From JBBQKP01 sp038326995 (GTDB lineage Bacteria; Planctomycetota; Phycisphaerae; Tepidisphaerales; Tepidisphaeraceae): a stretch of DNA of 35,115 nt. Where the stretch lies: assembly GCA_038326995.1 (NCBI GenBank), contig JBBQKP010000008.1:1-35115 (forward strand). The letters run 5' to 3'. A program made the position numbers and the translations under genes. The notes beneath the pieces were generated by a model. The model did not search any database, was not told where the DNA came from, and saw only the letters and a list, made by a program, of their open reading frames with translations. Shown here piece by piece: positions 1-8,665 of the stretch (positions within the stretch are counted from its first letter, which is position 1; each line of letters starts with the position of its first letter).

Positions 1-18
1 GCGATATGACCAGCGTCG

Positions 19-1419
19 TCACCACCACGTGTTGAAGTAGTACTGCGTAAAGAGCGTCTGAGTGACGCAAAGAAAAAGCAGGACTGACCAGACGAAACGT
101 CCGCGCAAGTTGGCGGCGACGCAGGCGATCATGGCGGGGGAAAGGAAGAGCCAGACGCGCTCGGTCTCGAATGAGAAGAGTGTGCAAACGGAGATGATCA
201 GGAGGGTGATGGCGAGCGTGACTGCAAGGGAGACAGATCGATCGCGACGGGGTTTATGAAGGAAACCGACTAACAGAAATGCGGCCGACAGTGCGACACC
301 GCTGCCAAGTAAAAACGCGAAGAGGTTGCCGACGGACCATTGCGCCCAGAGTTGCAGTGATTCGTAGCCCGAACTCTGCATGGCGGAATGGTCGCGTTTC
401 ATGGCCGCTTCCACGACGGCAAGGACGTCGTAACCGACGAGCCACGCGACGAATGAAACTGCGAGAAACATCGCTGCGATGCCGGACGCCTTTAGAAAGG
501 TTCGAACGCCGGTCAGCCGCTTACGGCTCATATCGAGAACGAGTTCAATCGCGACACGAACCGCCACTAAAATGGGCACAAGCACCACGGCAAATGTGAG
601 GAACGATGCGAGCCACAATGAGATTCCCGCGCCGCCGATCAACAAAATCGCTGGCAATGTCTTGCGGCATTGAAACGCCATGAAACACAAAAAGAATGCC
701 GATAGCTCGAACGTCAGGAACACCGCGTCCATGCTGGTTGCCCCGAATATTACCAGGCTCGGCGCGCAGACGTATAGCGGCAAAGCTCTGCGTGCGCCTG
801 CTCGGCCGCCCGCGAGAAAAGCCAATCCGTACGCGGGAATGACCGCAAGCGATCCCACTACCACCGACCACCACGCCGCGACATCCACCGACGGGCCGAA
901 CAGCTTTGTCCCCGCCCACAGAAACAGCACAGCTCCGGGCGGATGCGTACCCGCGTGCAGCGAGAGTCTCGGGCTGATGTCTTGATAATTTCGCACGAAC
1001 TTCAGCGGGTCGTCGCGCACGCGAGGCACGTCGCCGAAATATTCGAGCCGCGTGCGGAGATACGGCGCGACGAATGAATCTCGCCCGCGGTCGACGCGTG
1101 AGACCATGACGTTGGTCGCCAGAACCGCACAGAATGCGACGAACAGCAGCAGGCTTGATCGGCGAATGAATCGATTCGCAAGCACCAGCACGGCGATCGA
1201 TCCGATCATCGTCACGCATGCGTAAATCAGATGTATAGCAGCGCCATCCGCGAATCGCAGTCGCGGCTGCATATAGACCGGCGTGGTGCGGCGAAGGTGG
1301 CCGGGCAGGGTGGACGTGAGCCACGGGATCGTCGCGTAGAAGTACCATAGAGATAACAAGGCGAGGGAGAGAGAAATGATCGCGATCGACAAAACTGTAT
1401 GACGAGTCGAACGATGCAT
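19..1419 (-). CDS. Polytopic membrane protein, GT-C glycosyltransferase-like
   Basis: This is a 466-residue integral membrane protein with about ten hydrophobic segments, the first at residues 8-30. A long extracytoplasmic loop follows the early helices. It is rich in Asp and Arg (about residues 107-157) and ends in the motif THPPG at 158-162, just before the next helix. That layout, an acidic first loop followed by HPPG, is seen in bacterial GT-C-fold glycosyltransferases and mannosyltransferase-like proteins that use polyprenyl-phosphate sugars. I therefore infer a lipid-linked sugar transferase, but donor and acceptor cannot be read from the sequence. The gene is complete, with its stop only 18 bases from the window edge. 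It lies downstream of a strong terminator, so it probably has its own promoter in the roughly 200-bp gap upstream. It could instead be an uncharacterised membrane protein of the same fold. Confidence 0.6.
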   Translation of the reverse strand: MHRSTRHTVLSIAIISLSLALLSLWYFYATIPWLTSTLPGHLRRTTPVYMQPRLRFADGAAIHLIYACVTMIGSIAVLVLANRFIRRSSLLLFVAFCAVLATNVMVSRVDRGRDSFVAPYLRTRLEYFGDVPRVRDDPLKFVRNYQDISPRLSLHAGTHPPGAVLFLWAGTKLFGPSVDVAAWWSVVVGSLAVIPAYGLAFLAGGRAGARRALPLYVCAPSLVIFGATSMDAVFLTFELSAFFLCFMAFQCRKTLPAILLIGGAGISLWLASFLTFAVVLVPILVAVRVAIELVLDMSRKRLTGVRTFLKASGIAAMFLAVSFVAWLVGYDVLAVVEAAMKRDHSAMQSSGYESLQLWAQWSVGNLFAFLLGSGVALSAAFLLVGFLHKPRRDRSVSLAVTLAITLLIISVCTLFSFETERVWLFLSPAMIACVAANLRGRFVWSVLLFLCVTQTLFTQYYFNTWW

Positions 1420-1447
1420 TGCCCGAGAGTATGTGACATTGCCAAAC

Positions 1448-1499
1448 GCGTCACGCCCGTGCGCTACAACCGTGCGTCATACCCATGCGTCACACTGAT
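1448..1499. repeat. Four imperfect 13-bp tandem repeats upstream of the GT-C-like gene
   Basis: Four consecutive 13-bp units start at 1448, 1461, 1474 and 1487. Each opens with GCGTCA or, in the second copy, GCGCTA, and they end in CGT or CAT/GAT. On the minus strand the core reads TGACGC. The array begins about 30 bp upstream of the minus-strand start at 1419, where an activator or repressor would bind. No protein-coding pattern explains it. Calling it a regulatory array is inference. Confidence 0.45.
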
Positions 1500-1549
1500 T
1501 CTTTTGCGAAGTGGAACTGCGTGCTGCGATGAGTAACTGTTTGACGCCG

Positions 1550-1590
1550 TTTAATAAAAGGCCGCGATTCTCGTTCGAGAAGCGCGGCCT
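1550..1590 (-). terminator. Rho-independent terminator of the transketolase-protease-LolA-like operon
   Basis: Outer arms AGGCCGCG (1559-1566) and CGCGGCCT (1583-1590) pair perfectly. Inside them TTCTCG (1568-1573) pairs with CGAGAA (1576-1581), leaving a two-base loop and one mismatched pair. Read on the minus strand, the hairpin runs straight into TTTTATTAA (1558-1550). It lies 28 bp past the stop codon of the LolA-like gene, the normal place for an intrinsic terminator. Confidence 0.85.
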
Positions 1591-1617
1591 GCGATGGTCA
1601 ATCCGAAATTACGTCGA

Positions 1618-2454
1618 CTACTTCTTCAGCAGTGGCAAGACCGATTCGGGCGGGGCGACGTCCGCGTCAGTCAATTCGATGTTGGTCTCGACCTTGTTAA
1701 TTTTGATCACGATTTCCTGCCCGGCAACGAACTGCCTGGTGAGGGTGGGAATAAGAATGCCGTCAAACGCCTTATAATCCTGCAACTTCGTCATCGCCGC
1801 AATTTCACCCATCTGGGTCGTGAGCAAAATTTCAGATTTCACTGCGAACCCGGTTTCGACGTCATAAAAGCTCGTCTGCTTCGTGCCGTCGGCGGCGATC
1901 ATCAGAACCTTGTCTGCGGGTTTGCCTTCCACGTCCTCGCGGCCGATCAGCTGACGCGAGACGAAGAAGTCGCGTGCTGCCTTCTGGTCATCGAGCGACA
2001 ATGTGCGTCGCAGCGAATCGGCTTCTGCGCCCTCGACGATACGAGCGGCGTTGGAAATGCCGTTGAACTCAAAAATCGTATCGCCCGATCGGCCCTGGAT
2101 GACTTTACCCAGGCCTTCGATAACCAGCGTGACAAGCGCTGTCTTCTCATCCTTCTGCGCGACGGTCATCGAACCGGTGATGCCCTGCGCGGGGATCGAC
2201 AATTCGCCCTGAATTTTTCGGCTTTTCACGGCGTCGTAAAGAGCCTGCCCGCCGGTCACTTCGATATAGCGGTCAAGAATTTTGTCGGCAGCGGTGTTGT
2301 CAATCACGGCCGGGAGGGTGGAAGCTGTTGCGGGTGGTACTGCGGTGGGAATGCTTGCCGGCTCCGCGAGAGCCATTGTTGTCGCGGCGAAAAGGATTGC
2401 TCCGGCAAAGACATAACCGGATGATGACAGGCGAGTGAGTGAAGGGTTTTTCAT
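1618..2454 (-). CDS. Secreted LolA-like (outer-membrane lipoprotein-sorting-like) protein
   Basis: This 278-residue protein has a Sec signal peptide with a likely signal peptidase I site after ALA at about residue 30, then a Pro/Ala/Thr-rich linker. The mature domain begins near residue 55 with a pattern (DKILDRYIEVTGG) that opens many planctomycete and acidobacterial LolA-like beta-barrel-fold proteins. It continues through a conserved middle with FYDVETGFAVKSE and ends with a Pro-rich tail. The fold is a half-barrel that binds lipid or lipoprotein, but whether this one sorts lipoproteins is unknown. It follows the S41 lipoprotein gene by 37 bp and is followed by the strong terminator at 1559-1590, so it is the last gene of that operon. 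The start ATG directly precedes the hydrophobic signal. Confidence 0.7.
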   Translation of the reverse strand: MKNPSLTRLSSSGYVFAGAILFAATTMALAEPASIPTAVPPATASTLPAVIDNTAADKILDRYIEVTGGQALYDAVKSRKIQGELSIPAQGITGSMTVAQKDEKTALVTLVIEGLGKVIQGRSGDTIFEFNGISNAARIVEGAEADSLRRTLSLDDQKAARDFFVSRQLIGREDVEGKPADKVLMIAADGTKQTSFYDVETGFAVKSEILLTTQMGEIAAMTKLQDYKAFDGILIPTLTRQFVAGQEIVIKINKVETNIELTDADVAPPESVLPLLKK

Positions 2455-2491
2455 TTTCTCTTTCTGAAAAAGGTGAGTTGATTCGACAAAA

Positions 2492-3988
2492 CTAACGCGT
2501 GATCGGAGCAGTTGTTGTGGGGAAGACTATTAGGGGGAGTGTAGCCGGAGATGTGGTTGGAACGGTTGCCGGAACAGTCGTTGAAGCCGGTAAACTGGGC
2601 GCATTAATCCATGAGATTGCAGCGTCGATCACCGGGTCGCGTTCTTCTGAAAGGGAATTTCGATCAAGCAGTACGTTCTCATCGGGAATGACACCCAGCC
2701 CTTCGAGTCGTTGGCCCTTCTCGCGAATATAGTCGGCGGTGGCATGCTGAAACGCGTCGCCGCTGGGAAGTTTGGTCACGATGCTCGGCAGTGCCAAGCC
2801 CGGCGTGGTTTGCCCGAAAACCCGCGCGCGGCCGATGTCCTGCAAACCGGCGGCAAAGATTTCGCTCGTCGACGCGGATCCCTCATCCACCAGCACCGCA
2901 ACTTTTCCGATAAACCTGGGCGATTGCGGGTTGAGGACAAAGTTCAGTCGGCTGTCGCGTGTGATCATCGTGCCGAGTTTGAGGTTGGGTCTGTCGATGA
3001 GTTGATTGGCAATACCCATCGCCATCGCGCCGATACCGCCCGGATTGCCGCGCAGGTCGATGATCAGGCCTGGTGCATGCTGGTGTTCGACGATGAAGTT
3101 TCGATAGACGCCAAACACGCGTCCGGGATCGAAGAACGAGCCTAGCCTGAAGTAGCCGACGCCTTTGATGTCGCGCGTTTCAATATCGACAGCAATGGGG
3201 GGAAGGTTGCCGAATTTACTGACCGGAACGCTCGATGGCGCGGCGGCGAGCGTTAGCTTGCGGCCGTTGGATTCACCGCTTGAAATCAGGAGCGTTTTAG
3301 ATTCACCCTCGTCGACGTCGAGTTCGCTTTGAAGATAAAGCAATTGGTAAGCACTCGGCAACTCGAGCTTTTCAATTTCGTTGATTCGGCGATTTGTGCG
3401 GGTTCTGCCGATGCGCTGAATGTGGTCGCCCGGCCTGATTCCCGCCTTATCCGCGGCAGAATTTGCTTCGACGCGGAAGACGATCGCCTCGCCCGCGATG
3501 ATGCGAAGCGTGATGCCCAGCGTCTGCTCGGGCTGTACCGACTTCGTCGCTGGTTTGCTGGCAGGCTTGTCAGGGGTCTTGTCAGCAATTTTTCTAGTAC
3601 TGTTATCAGCGCTTGTTTCGACACTGGCTTTGGAACTCTTCTTTTCACTTTGAGATTGCGGCCCGATGTCTTCGGGAATAAGGCCAAAGTGCGACTCACC
3701 AATGGATGCGATGAGCTGCTCGGTCAGGCCCCGCGCCACGTTCACGCTCGAAGCGGCTTCGACCTTGGGCCTGAGCGATTTATAAGTGTCTGTCCAGCCG
3801 ATTCCGTCTGGCTTGGGGCCGAGCCGGGTCGGATTGAAATAGGTCTCAAGAACGATTTGATGGACCGCATCAAAACTTTCCACCTGTATATCTCGTGCCT
3901 CGGGCGACAGTCTTGATTTGCAACCGGCGATGAAAATCGCGACGAGTGACAAGGCGGCAAACGTCCGAATCGAATTGCGATTAATCAT
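2492..3988 (-). CDS. S41-family peptidase-like lipoprotein with PDZ domain
   Basis: This is a 498-residue envelope protein. A lipobox (IAGC, Cys23) marks a lipoprotein. Residues about 105-155 are a low-complexity Ser/Lys/Pro linker. A PDZ domain lies at about 157-245 (core TLGITLRI and KAGIRPGD). The C-terminal processing peptidase fold spans about 262-460, with DLRGNPGG (311-318) and the serine motif DEGSASTSE (368-376), where Ser373 aligns with the Tsp/CtpA nucleophile. The Lys that completes the Ser-Lys dyad in Tsp is replaced by Leu398 (context TTPGLAL). An N-terminal ESH at 98-100 may supply a histidine, as in the tricorn-like S41 branch. A Pro/Thr-rich tail closes the protein. It sits between transketolase (50 bp) and the LolA-like gene (37 bp). 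It may be a non-classical protease or a scaffold that has lost activity. Confidence 0.8.
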   Translation of the reverse strand: MINRNSIRTFAALSLVAIFIAGCKSRLSPEARDIQVESFDAVHQIVLETYFNPTRLGPKPDGIGWTDTYKSLRPKVEAASSVNVARGLTEQLIASIGESHFGLIPEDIGPQSQSEKKSSKASVETSADNSTRKIADKTPDKPASKPATKSVQPEQTLGITLRIIAGEAIVFRVEANSAADKAGIRPGDHIQRIGRTRTNRRINEIEKLELPSAYQLLYLQSELDVDEGESKTLLISSGESNGRKLTLAAAPSSVPVSKFGNLPPIAVDIETRDIKGVGYFRLGSFFDPGRVFGVYRNFIVEHQHAPGLIIDLRGNPGGIGAMAMGIANQLIDRPNLKLGTMITRDSRLNFVLNPQSPRFIGKVAVLVDEGSASTSEIFAAGLQDIGRARVFGQTTPGLALPSIVTKLPSGDAFQHATADYIREKGQRLEGLGVIPDENVLLDRNSLSEERDPVIDAAISWINAPSLPASTTVPATVPTTSPATLPLIVFPTTTAPITR

Positions 3989-4038
3989 GTGATTTTTGAA
4001 TAGACCGGAGGAGTGTCGAAGAGTTCAGTGCGAGTAGT

Positions 4039-5961
4039 TCACGTCAGCTCGGCCACAGCTTTGGCGATCCCGACGGGGTCGAGGCCCTGATAGCCGATTT
4101 GCTGCCACAACCCGCCAGAGCCTTCGCGATTTGTTCCGATGTGATTGTATTTGCCGCGATAACCCGCTTTCAGAAGCTCGCTTCCGAAGCGGCTGCCGAT
4201 GCCAGTGGCGACGTTCAAGCTCTCGGCCACGAGTACGAATGGCGCATCTTTAAGAAGCGAAGTCGTGGCGGGGTCGCTCACGTTGAGGGTGCTCTTGTTG
4301 ATGAGCCCGACCTTCGTGCCGGCCTTTTGAAGTGTGATGACGGCGTCGAGTGCGCGATAGGTGATGTCGCCGGTGGAGACAATGTAACCGCCGCCCGCGG
4401 GTGCGACGCGAATGACGTCATCCTTGCCGGGGCTAAATAAGTAGTCCGCGCCGTAGAAGGGCGTGCCGTCTTCCTTGAGCAAATCGGGGACGGCCGAGCG
4501 CGTGGAGAAAAGGAATCGCAGACCCGGATCGGTGATGATACGTTTCACGCAGGCGGCGAACTGGTGCTGGTCGGCGGGAAAATACAGACGAGTATTGTCT
4601 TTGCCGTCATCGGGCAAACCATTTGCGGCGAAGAGATTGTTGATCCCGAAGTGGCACGTGTTGTCGGCCATGTCATCACAGCCGCTGTGTGAGAAATGCG
4701 CAAGCACGTTGCAAAAGTTGAGCCGAGCCATGGTGATCTCACTCACAACCATTTCGAGAAACGCCGCGAACGTTCCATAGATGCCTTGCCTGCCTTTTTG
4801 GAACCCGAAACCGGCGGCGGCGCTAAAATTGCCGCGCTCCATAATTCCGGCATTGACGTAGAGCTCCGGATATTTCTTTTTGATGTGATGCAAACCGCAT
4901 GAGCCTTCGAGGTCGTTATCAAAAACTCGCACTGTGGCGAGTCGATCTGCGGGGGAAAGCGCGTCGAGATAGGTGTTGACGAGCTTGCCGAAATCATCGC
5001 GATTTTTGCCTTGGCCGGTGCTGCCCTGGTAGGTGAGGGGCGACTTGCCGGGCTTGAGTGTTTTGAGATAGGCGGCCGCTTCGGACAGACCGCGCGATTC
5101 GAGGTAGGGGACTGCTTTGTCGACTTTTATCGCTTCGTGCCCGTGGGTGTGGCCTTCGACGCCCACGATTCCAGGAGCCATTTTCCGCTTGATACAGACG
5201 GCGATCGGCCCTTCAGTCGTGAATGCGCGCGACAAAGCGCCGTATAGAGCCACGAGGTCTTCGCCGTCGACGTGCTCAACTTTCAAGCCATGGCCCGCGA
5301 GTGTGTTGCCGACGCTGAAGCCCTTGAGATAGTTGCTGGGATGGCCGGCGATGGTGACGTCATTGTCGTCGACGAAAATTTTGACATTCAGATTCGCCGC
5401 GACCGCCAGCCGCGCGGCCTCTGCGTCATCGCCTTCCTGTTGTGCGCCGTCCGAGCCGAGCATTACTACACTCTTACCCGCTTCGGCCATTGCAATCCCG
5501 TTGCACAGCGCCCACATGTGCCCGAGCCTGCCGCTGCTGAATTTCACGCCCGGTGTGAGGCCGCGCTCGGGATGGCCCGGCAGGTGCGCGTTAAACTCTC
5601 GATAGTGGAGAAGCTTTTCGGGAGGCATTGCGCCATCGAGAACGGACAATAGATATTGAGTCGCAACGCGATGGCCGGCTTCGTCGAAAAAGACGTCGAG
5701 AATCGGCGCGCCGCCCGCGATGAACGCTCGGGTGATCATCACCTCGGGCACAGTGTCGAACGCGCCGCCCGTGTGGCCGCCCAAACCCTTTCCGTCTGCG
5801 ATGGCGGTGAAAAAAACGATCGTGTCGCGACAAAGCTGAATGTTGAACTTCAAGATCGCAAGTTCATCCGCGCTCAATCCCGGCCGCTTCGGATCCAGCT
5901 TCAGCGGCTTGAGCTGTGACAGGTCAATGGGGAATTTCGTTGCAGCGGTTTCGGTTGACAT
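4039..5961 (-). CDS. tkt: Transketolase, atypical family member
   Basis: This 640-residue cytoplasmic thiamine-diphosphate enzyme is predicted to move two-carbon ketol units between sugar phosphates in the pentose phosphate pathway. The N-terminal pyrophosphate domain has GHTGGAFDT (62-70), GHPERGLTPGV (129-139) and a TPP/Mg motif running from GSDG (169-172) to Asn200 in VDDND. The pyrimidine domain has GIMERGNFSA, with Glu375 in the place of the catalytic Glu that activates the cofactor. The usual GEDGPTHQ-type loop reads DDMADNTCHFG, so this is a divergent branch and substrate specificity could differ. Length is close to the usual 620-690 residues. It is the first gene of a probable minus-strand operon and is divergent from pgeF across a gap of under 50 bp. 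xylA at the other end of the window would feed the same pathway. Confidence 0.85.
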   Translation of the reverse strand: MSTETAATKFPIDLSQLKPLKLDPKRPGLSADELAILKFNIQLCRDTIVFFTAIADGKGLGGHTGGAFDTVPEVMITRAFIAGGAPILDVFFDEAGHRVATQYLLSVLDGAMPPEKLLHYREFNAHLPGHPERGLTPGVKFSSGRLGHMWALCNGIAMAEAGKSVVMLGSDGAQQEGDDAEAARLAVAANLNVKIFVDDNDVTIAGHPSNYLKGFSVGNTLAGHGLKVEHVDGEDLVALYGALSRAFTTEGPIAVCIKRKMAPGIVGVEGHTHGHEAIKVDKAVPYLESRGLSEAAAYLKTLKPGKSPLTYQGSTGQGKNRDDFGKLVNTYLDALSPADRLATVRVFDNDLEGSCGLHHIKKKYPELYVNAGIMERGNFSAAAGFGFQKGRQGIYGTFAAFLEMVVSEITMARLNFCNVLAHFSHSGCDDMADNTCHFGINNLFAANGLPDDGKDNTRLYFPADQHQFAACVKRIITDPGLRFLFSTRSAVPDLLKEDGTPFYGADYLFSPGKDDVIRVAPAGGGYIVSTGDITYRALDAVITLQKAGTKVGLINKSTLNVSDPATTSLLKDAPFVLVAESLNVATGIGSRFGSELLKAGYRGKYNHIGTNREGSGGLWQQIGYQGLDPVGIAKAVAELT

Positions 5962-6009
5962 AGCTCTATTGTGTAAAGTGAACGATGTTGATAGGCAAAT
6001 GCGGACGCC

Positions 6010-6825
6010 ATGTTCCGGTATTGTCGTGTCGGTTATGTTCGCTCACTCGTGCTGACACAGGTAAAGACCAACGGCGTTTCATTTCTCCGATCGCACTCGC
6101 TTGAGAGTATCGGGGTCCCGCACGGATTCTCGACACGAGTAGGTGGTGTGAGCACCGGGCCCTTCAGCTCGATGAATCTAGGTCAGGCGTCCATGTCGAA
6201 CCATCAGGACGAACCGGAGAACATCGCAGAAAACTGGCGTCGATTTCAGTCTGCGATCGGGCTTGCCAATTATGACAGGGCGTCGGTGGCGCAGGTCCAT
6301 GGCAGTGAAATCGTTGAAGTGGGCGAGAGTATGCCAGGAGCAGATGTTTGCGGGGATGCGGTGATTACGGTCCGGGCGAAAAAGATGCTGAGCATTCAAG
6401 TCGCAGACTGTGCGGCGGTGCTGCTGGCGTCGGAAGACGGCAAGGAAGTTGCGGCTGTGCATGCGGGCTGGCGTGGGGCGGTTCAGGAGATTGTTCGAAA
6501 GGCGATATCAAGAATGAAAGCCTCGCCTCAGTGCATCATTGCCGCGATCGGCCCCTGCATTGGACCAGACGCATTCGAGGTTGGCGAAGAGGTGGCGGTG
6601 GAATTTGATCGGGTGAACTTGTCGAAATTCGTTCGTCGCTCGGCGACTGAGAAGTGCCGGATCGACTTGTCCGGCTCGATCGAGAAACAGTTGCGCCGGG
6701 CGGGCGTCGTTCGCATCGATTCGACCGATGTTTGCACGTTCGGGCAAGAGCGGTTCTTTTTCTCACACCGACGTGACCGCGGCACGACCGGTCGAATGGC
6801 GGCATGCATCGCGACACGCGATTGA
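6010..6825 (+). CDS. pgeF: YfiH/YlmD-family purine nucleoside phosphorylase (PgeF, 'laccase domain')
   Basis: This 271-residue cytoplasmic protein belongs to the family once called polyphenol oxidase. Members are known to act on purine nucleosides and, as PgeF, to help peptidoglycan precursor fidelity. Hallmarks are HGFSTRVGGVS (38-48), the zinc ligands His97 (QVHGSE), Cys134 (VADC) and His151 (HAGWRG), and GPCIGPDAFEV (181-191). The His-Cys-His spacing of 37 and 17 residues is essentially that of E. coli YfiH. The start is uncertain: ATG 6010 gives an N-terminal tail without recognisable function, while GTG 6049 (MLTQVKTNG) starts closer to the conserved part; neither has a clear ribosome binding site. 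The stop lies 10 bp before the next gene, so the two are probably co-transcribed. Confidence 0.9.
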   Translation: MFRYCRVGYVRSLVLTQVKTNGVSFLRSHSLESIGVPHGFSTRVGGVSTGPFSSMNLGQASMSNHQDEPENIAENWRRFQSAIGLANYDRASVAQVHGSEIVEVGESMPGADVCGDAVITVRAKKMLSIQVADCAAVLLASEDGKEVAAVHAGWRGAVQEIVRKAISRMKASPQCIIAAIGPCIGPDAFEVGEEVAVEFDRVNLSKFVRRSATEKCRIDLSGSIEKQLRRAGVVRIDSTDVCTFGQERFFFSHRRDRGTTGRMAACIATRD

Positions 6826-6835
6826 GACAAAATCC

Positions 6836-8572
6836 ATGGATCAGCCCCAAGTCAATACCGCAGAGGATCAGGATACAAGTGCACGATCCCAAGGGTCGGA
6901 GCAGGGCCTTTTCGGCTTTGGCATTTTATTGATCGTGTTGATCGCCTTGGCGATGCATCGCATCTTCCTCAACGACTTCACATGGTTCGATGATCACATG
7001 AATCTGCATCAGAACCCGATGCTTAATCCAGTCGGTGTCGATACATTCAGACACTATTGGACCACGCCAGAATTTGGCCTGTTCGTGCCGATCACACAGA
7101 CGTTTTGGGCGCTGATCGCATCGGTCGCGATGGTGGACTACCCGGACGCGGAAGGGATCCGACTTAACCCGATGCTCTTCCACGGCGGGAGTTTGTTGGT
7201 GCACTGCGTTACTTCGCTTTTCGTCATGAAGCTGTTGTACATGCTGATCCCGTCACGAGTAGCGGCCTTATTGGGTGCGGCGTTCTTCGCGATACACCCG
7301 CTGCAGGTCGAGACCGTCGCTTGGGCGGCGATGTTCAAGGATCTGCTCGCGTGGATGTTCTGCTCCATCGCGTGCGTGCTTTACGCGTGGCGAACCAAGG
7401 CCGCGAACTGCGCTATGCAAAGCGTGGATGGCGGTGCGGCGAATGAGTCGTTCACGAAAAATCGCTTTGATTGGGCAGGGCAGGTCGGGCTCACGGCCTT
7501 ATTCATGTTGGCGTTTTTCTCCAAACCTCAGGCGATGGTGTTGCCAGCGGCCATCTTCGCGATCGGGGTGTTTGGACTGTCAGTTCAATGGAAAGATGTC
7601 CTGTTTCGCACGTGCATGTTGTGGATTTTGGTCCCGCTGATGATGGTGTTCGCCAAGCACGTACAAGATCCCGCGGTAGTGTACTCGCCGCCCTTATGGG
7701 CCAGGCCGATGATTGCGGGAGATGCAGTCTTTTTCTACCTGTCAAAGCTGTTCTGGCCGGTGGATTTGGTGGTGGACTACACGCGATATCCCGAGCGGGT
7801 GATGAAGGAGTGGTGGTTCTGGCTCACCTGGTTGGTACCGGCCGTGTTGCTCTTCGCGAGTTGGCGCATTCGCAGGCGATTTCCGTACTTGCTTCTTGGA
7901 GTCGTTCTCTTTGCTTTAGGCCCGGCACCGATGCTCGGATTCTCCAGGTTTCTGTTTCAATATTATTCGACGGTCTCGGATCACTACGTCTACTTCGGTC
8001 TTCTTGGCCCTGCTTTCATTGTCGCATGGCTCTGTTCAACCCGCCCGAAGATTGTCGTACCGGTGATGGTCCTCATTCTCATCGCTCTGGGGCTTCGAAC
8101 GCACGACCAGTCCCGTCACTGGCAAAACTCGCGCACGCTTTTTGAGCACGCGATGAAAACTTCTCCCAATTCACTGCTGGCACTGAACAACCTCGGCGTA
8201 GCGCGATTCATGGAAGGCCGGTTCACTGAATCGATGGACCTTCTTAATCGTGCGACCAAAGTACGCAACGACACGAACGCGACGATCACCTCATTCAATG
8301 TCGTGTTGACTTACTTTGCCATGGGTGATTTCGCCGCCGGAGAGAAGGCGATGGACGAACTTTTGACGCTGCTGGACGCACCTAATTTCGGCGACGAAAT
8401 TCAGCGGATTCAGTATCGGCTTCGACTTTCCGGTAATTTGCTGAACGCAAGACAGTATGGGCTGGCGAAGAAGTATATTGATCAATTGCATCAGATCGTG
8501 CCGGACGCTGCGCAGGTGTTGAGATTGCAGGCGGATTTGGACAAGGCGACGGGTACGCCTCGCGATAAATAA
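6836..8572 (+). CDS. TMTC-like multi-pass membrane protein with C-terminal TPR repeats
   Basis: This 578-residue protein has a hydrophilic N-tail, about ten membrane helices up to roughly residue 430, and a soluble C-terminal part. The first loop carries the acidic motif FTWFDDH (48-54), and the second has HPLQVETVAW followed by a KDL (154-170). Both are characteristic of the TMTC/DUF1736 group of putative protein O-mannosyltransferase-like GT-C enzymes. The C-terminal 140 residues hold at least two TPR units, beginning at LLALNNLGVARFMEGRF. I infer glycosyl transfer to a secreted protein; the substrate is unknown. I chose ATG 6836 because it sits 10 bp past the pgeF stop. An in-frame ATG at 6728 would overlap pgeF by almost 100 bp and add a charged tail unlike a membrane protein N-terminus. 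Confidence 0.75.
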   Translation: MDQPQVNTAEDQDTSARSQGSEQGLFGFGILLIVLIALAMHRIFLNDFTWFDDHMNLHQNPMLNPVGVDTFRHYWTTPEFGLFVPITQTFWALIASVAMVDYPDAEGIRLNPMLFHGGSLLVHCVTSLFVMKLLYMLIPSRVAALLGAAFFAIHPLQVETVAWAAMFKDLLAWMFCSIACVLYAWRTKAANCAMQSVDGGAANESFTKNRFDWAGQVGLTALFMLAFFSKPQAMVLPAAIFAIGVFGLSVQWKDVLFRTCMLWILVPLMMVFAKHVQDPAVVYSPPLWARPMIAGDAVFFYLSKLFWPVDLVVDYTRYPERVMKEWWFWLTWLVPAVLLFASWRIRRRFPYLLLGVVLFALGPAPMLGFSRFLFQYYSTVSDHYVYFGLLGPAFIVAWLCSTRPKIVVPVMVLILIALGLRTHDQSRHWQNSRTLFEHAMKTSPNSLLALNNLGVARFMEGRFTESMDLLNRATKVRNDTNATITSFNVVLTYFAMGDFAAGEKAMDELLTLLDAPNFGDEIQRIQYRLRLSGNLLNARQYGLAKKYIDQLHQIVPDAAQVLRLQADLDKATGTPRDK

Positions 8573-8638
8573 TCTAATCGAGCAATCGAGCTCTTTACAG
8601 GGCAGTAACGGGGGGTCGTGAAGATGTCCATAATCGAG

Positions 8639-8663
8639 CGCACATCCGGTGCGGGTCGTTTTT
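8639..8663 (+). terminator. Possible weak intrinsic terminator after the TMTC-like gene
   Basis: A 5-bp stem CGCAC (8639-8643) / GTGCG (8649-8653) with a 5-base loop is followed within five bases by a T run ending at 8663. It lies in the short gap between convergent genes, 67 bp past the plus-strand stop. The stem is short, so efficiency would be modest. Confidence 0.35.
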
Positions 8664-8665
8664 AA

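Noticed and set aside
545..1348. 267-residue open frame inside the GT-C-like gene on the same strand
   Set aside because: It is an Arg-rich shadow frame of a GC-rich gene with no family motifs; the 466-residue frame has clear membrane helices and the HPPG motif.
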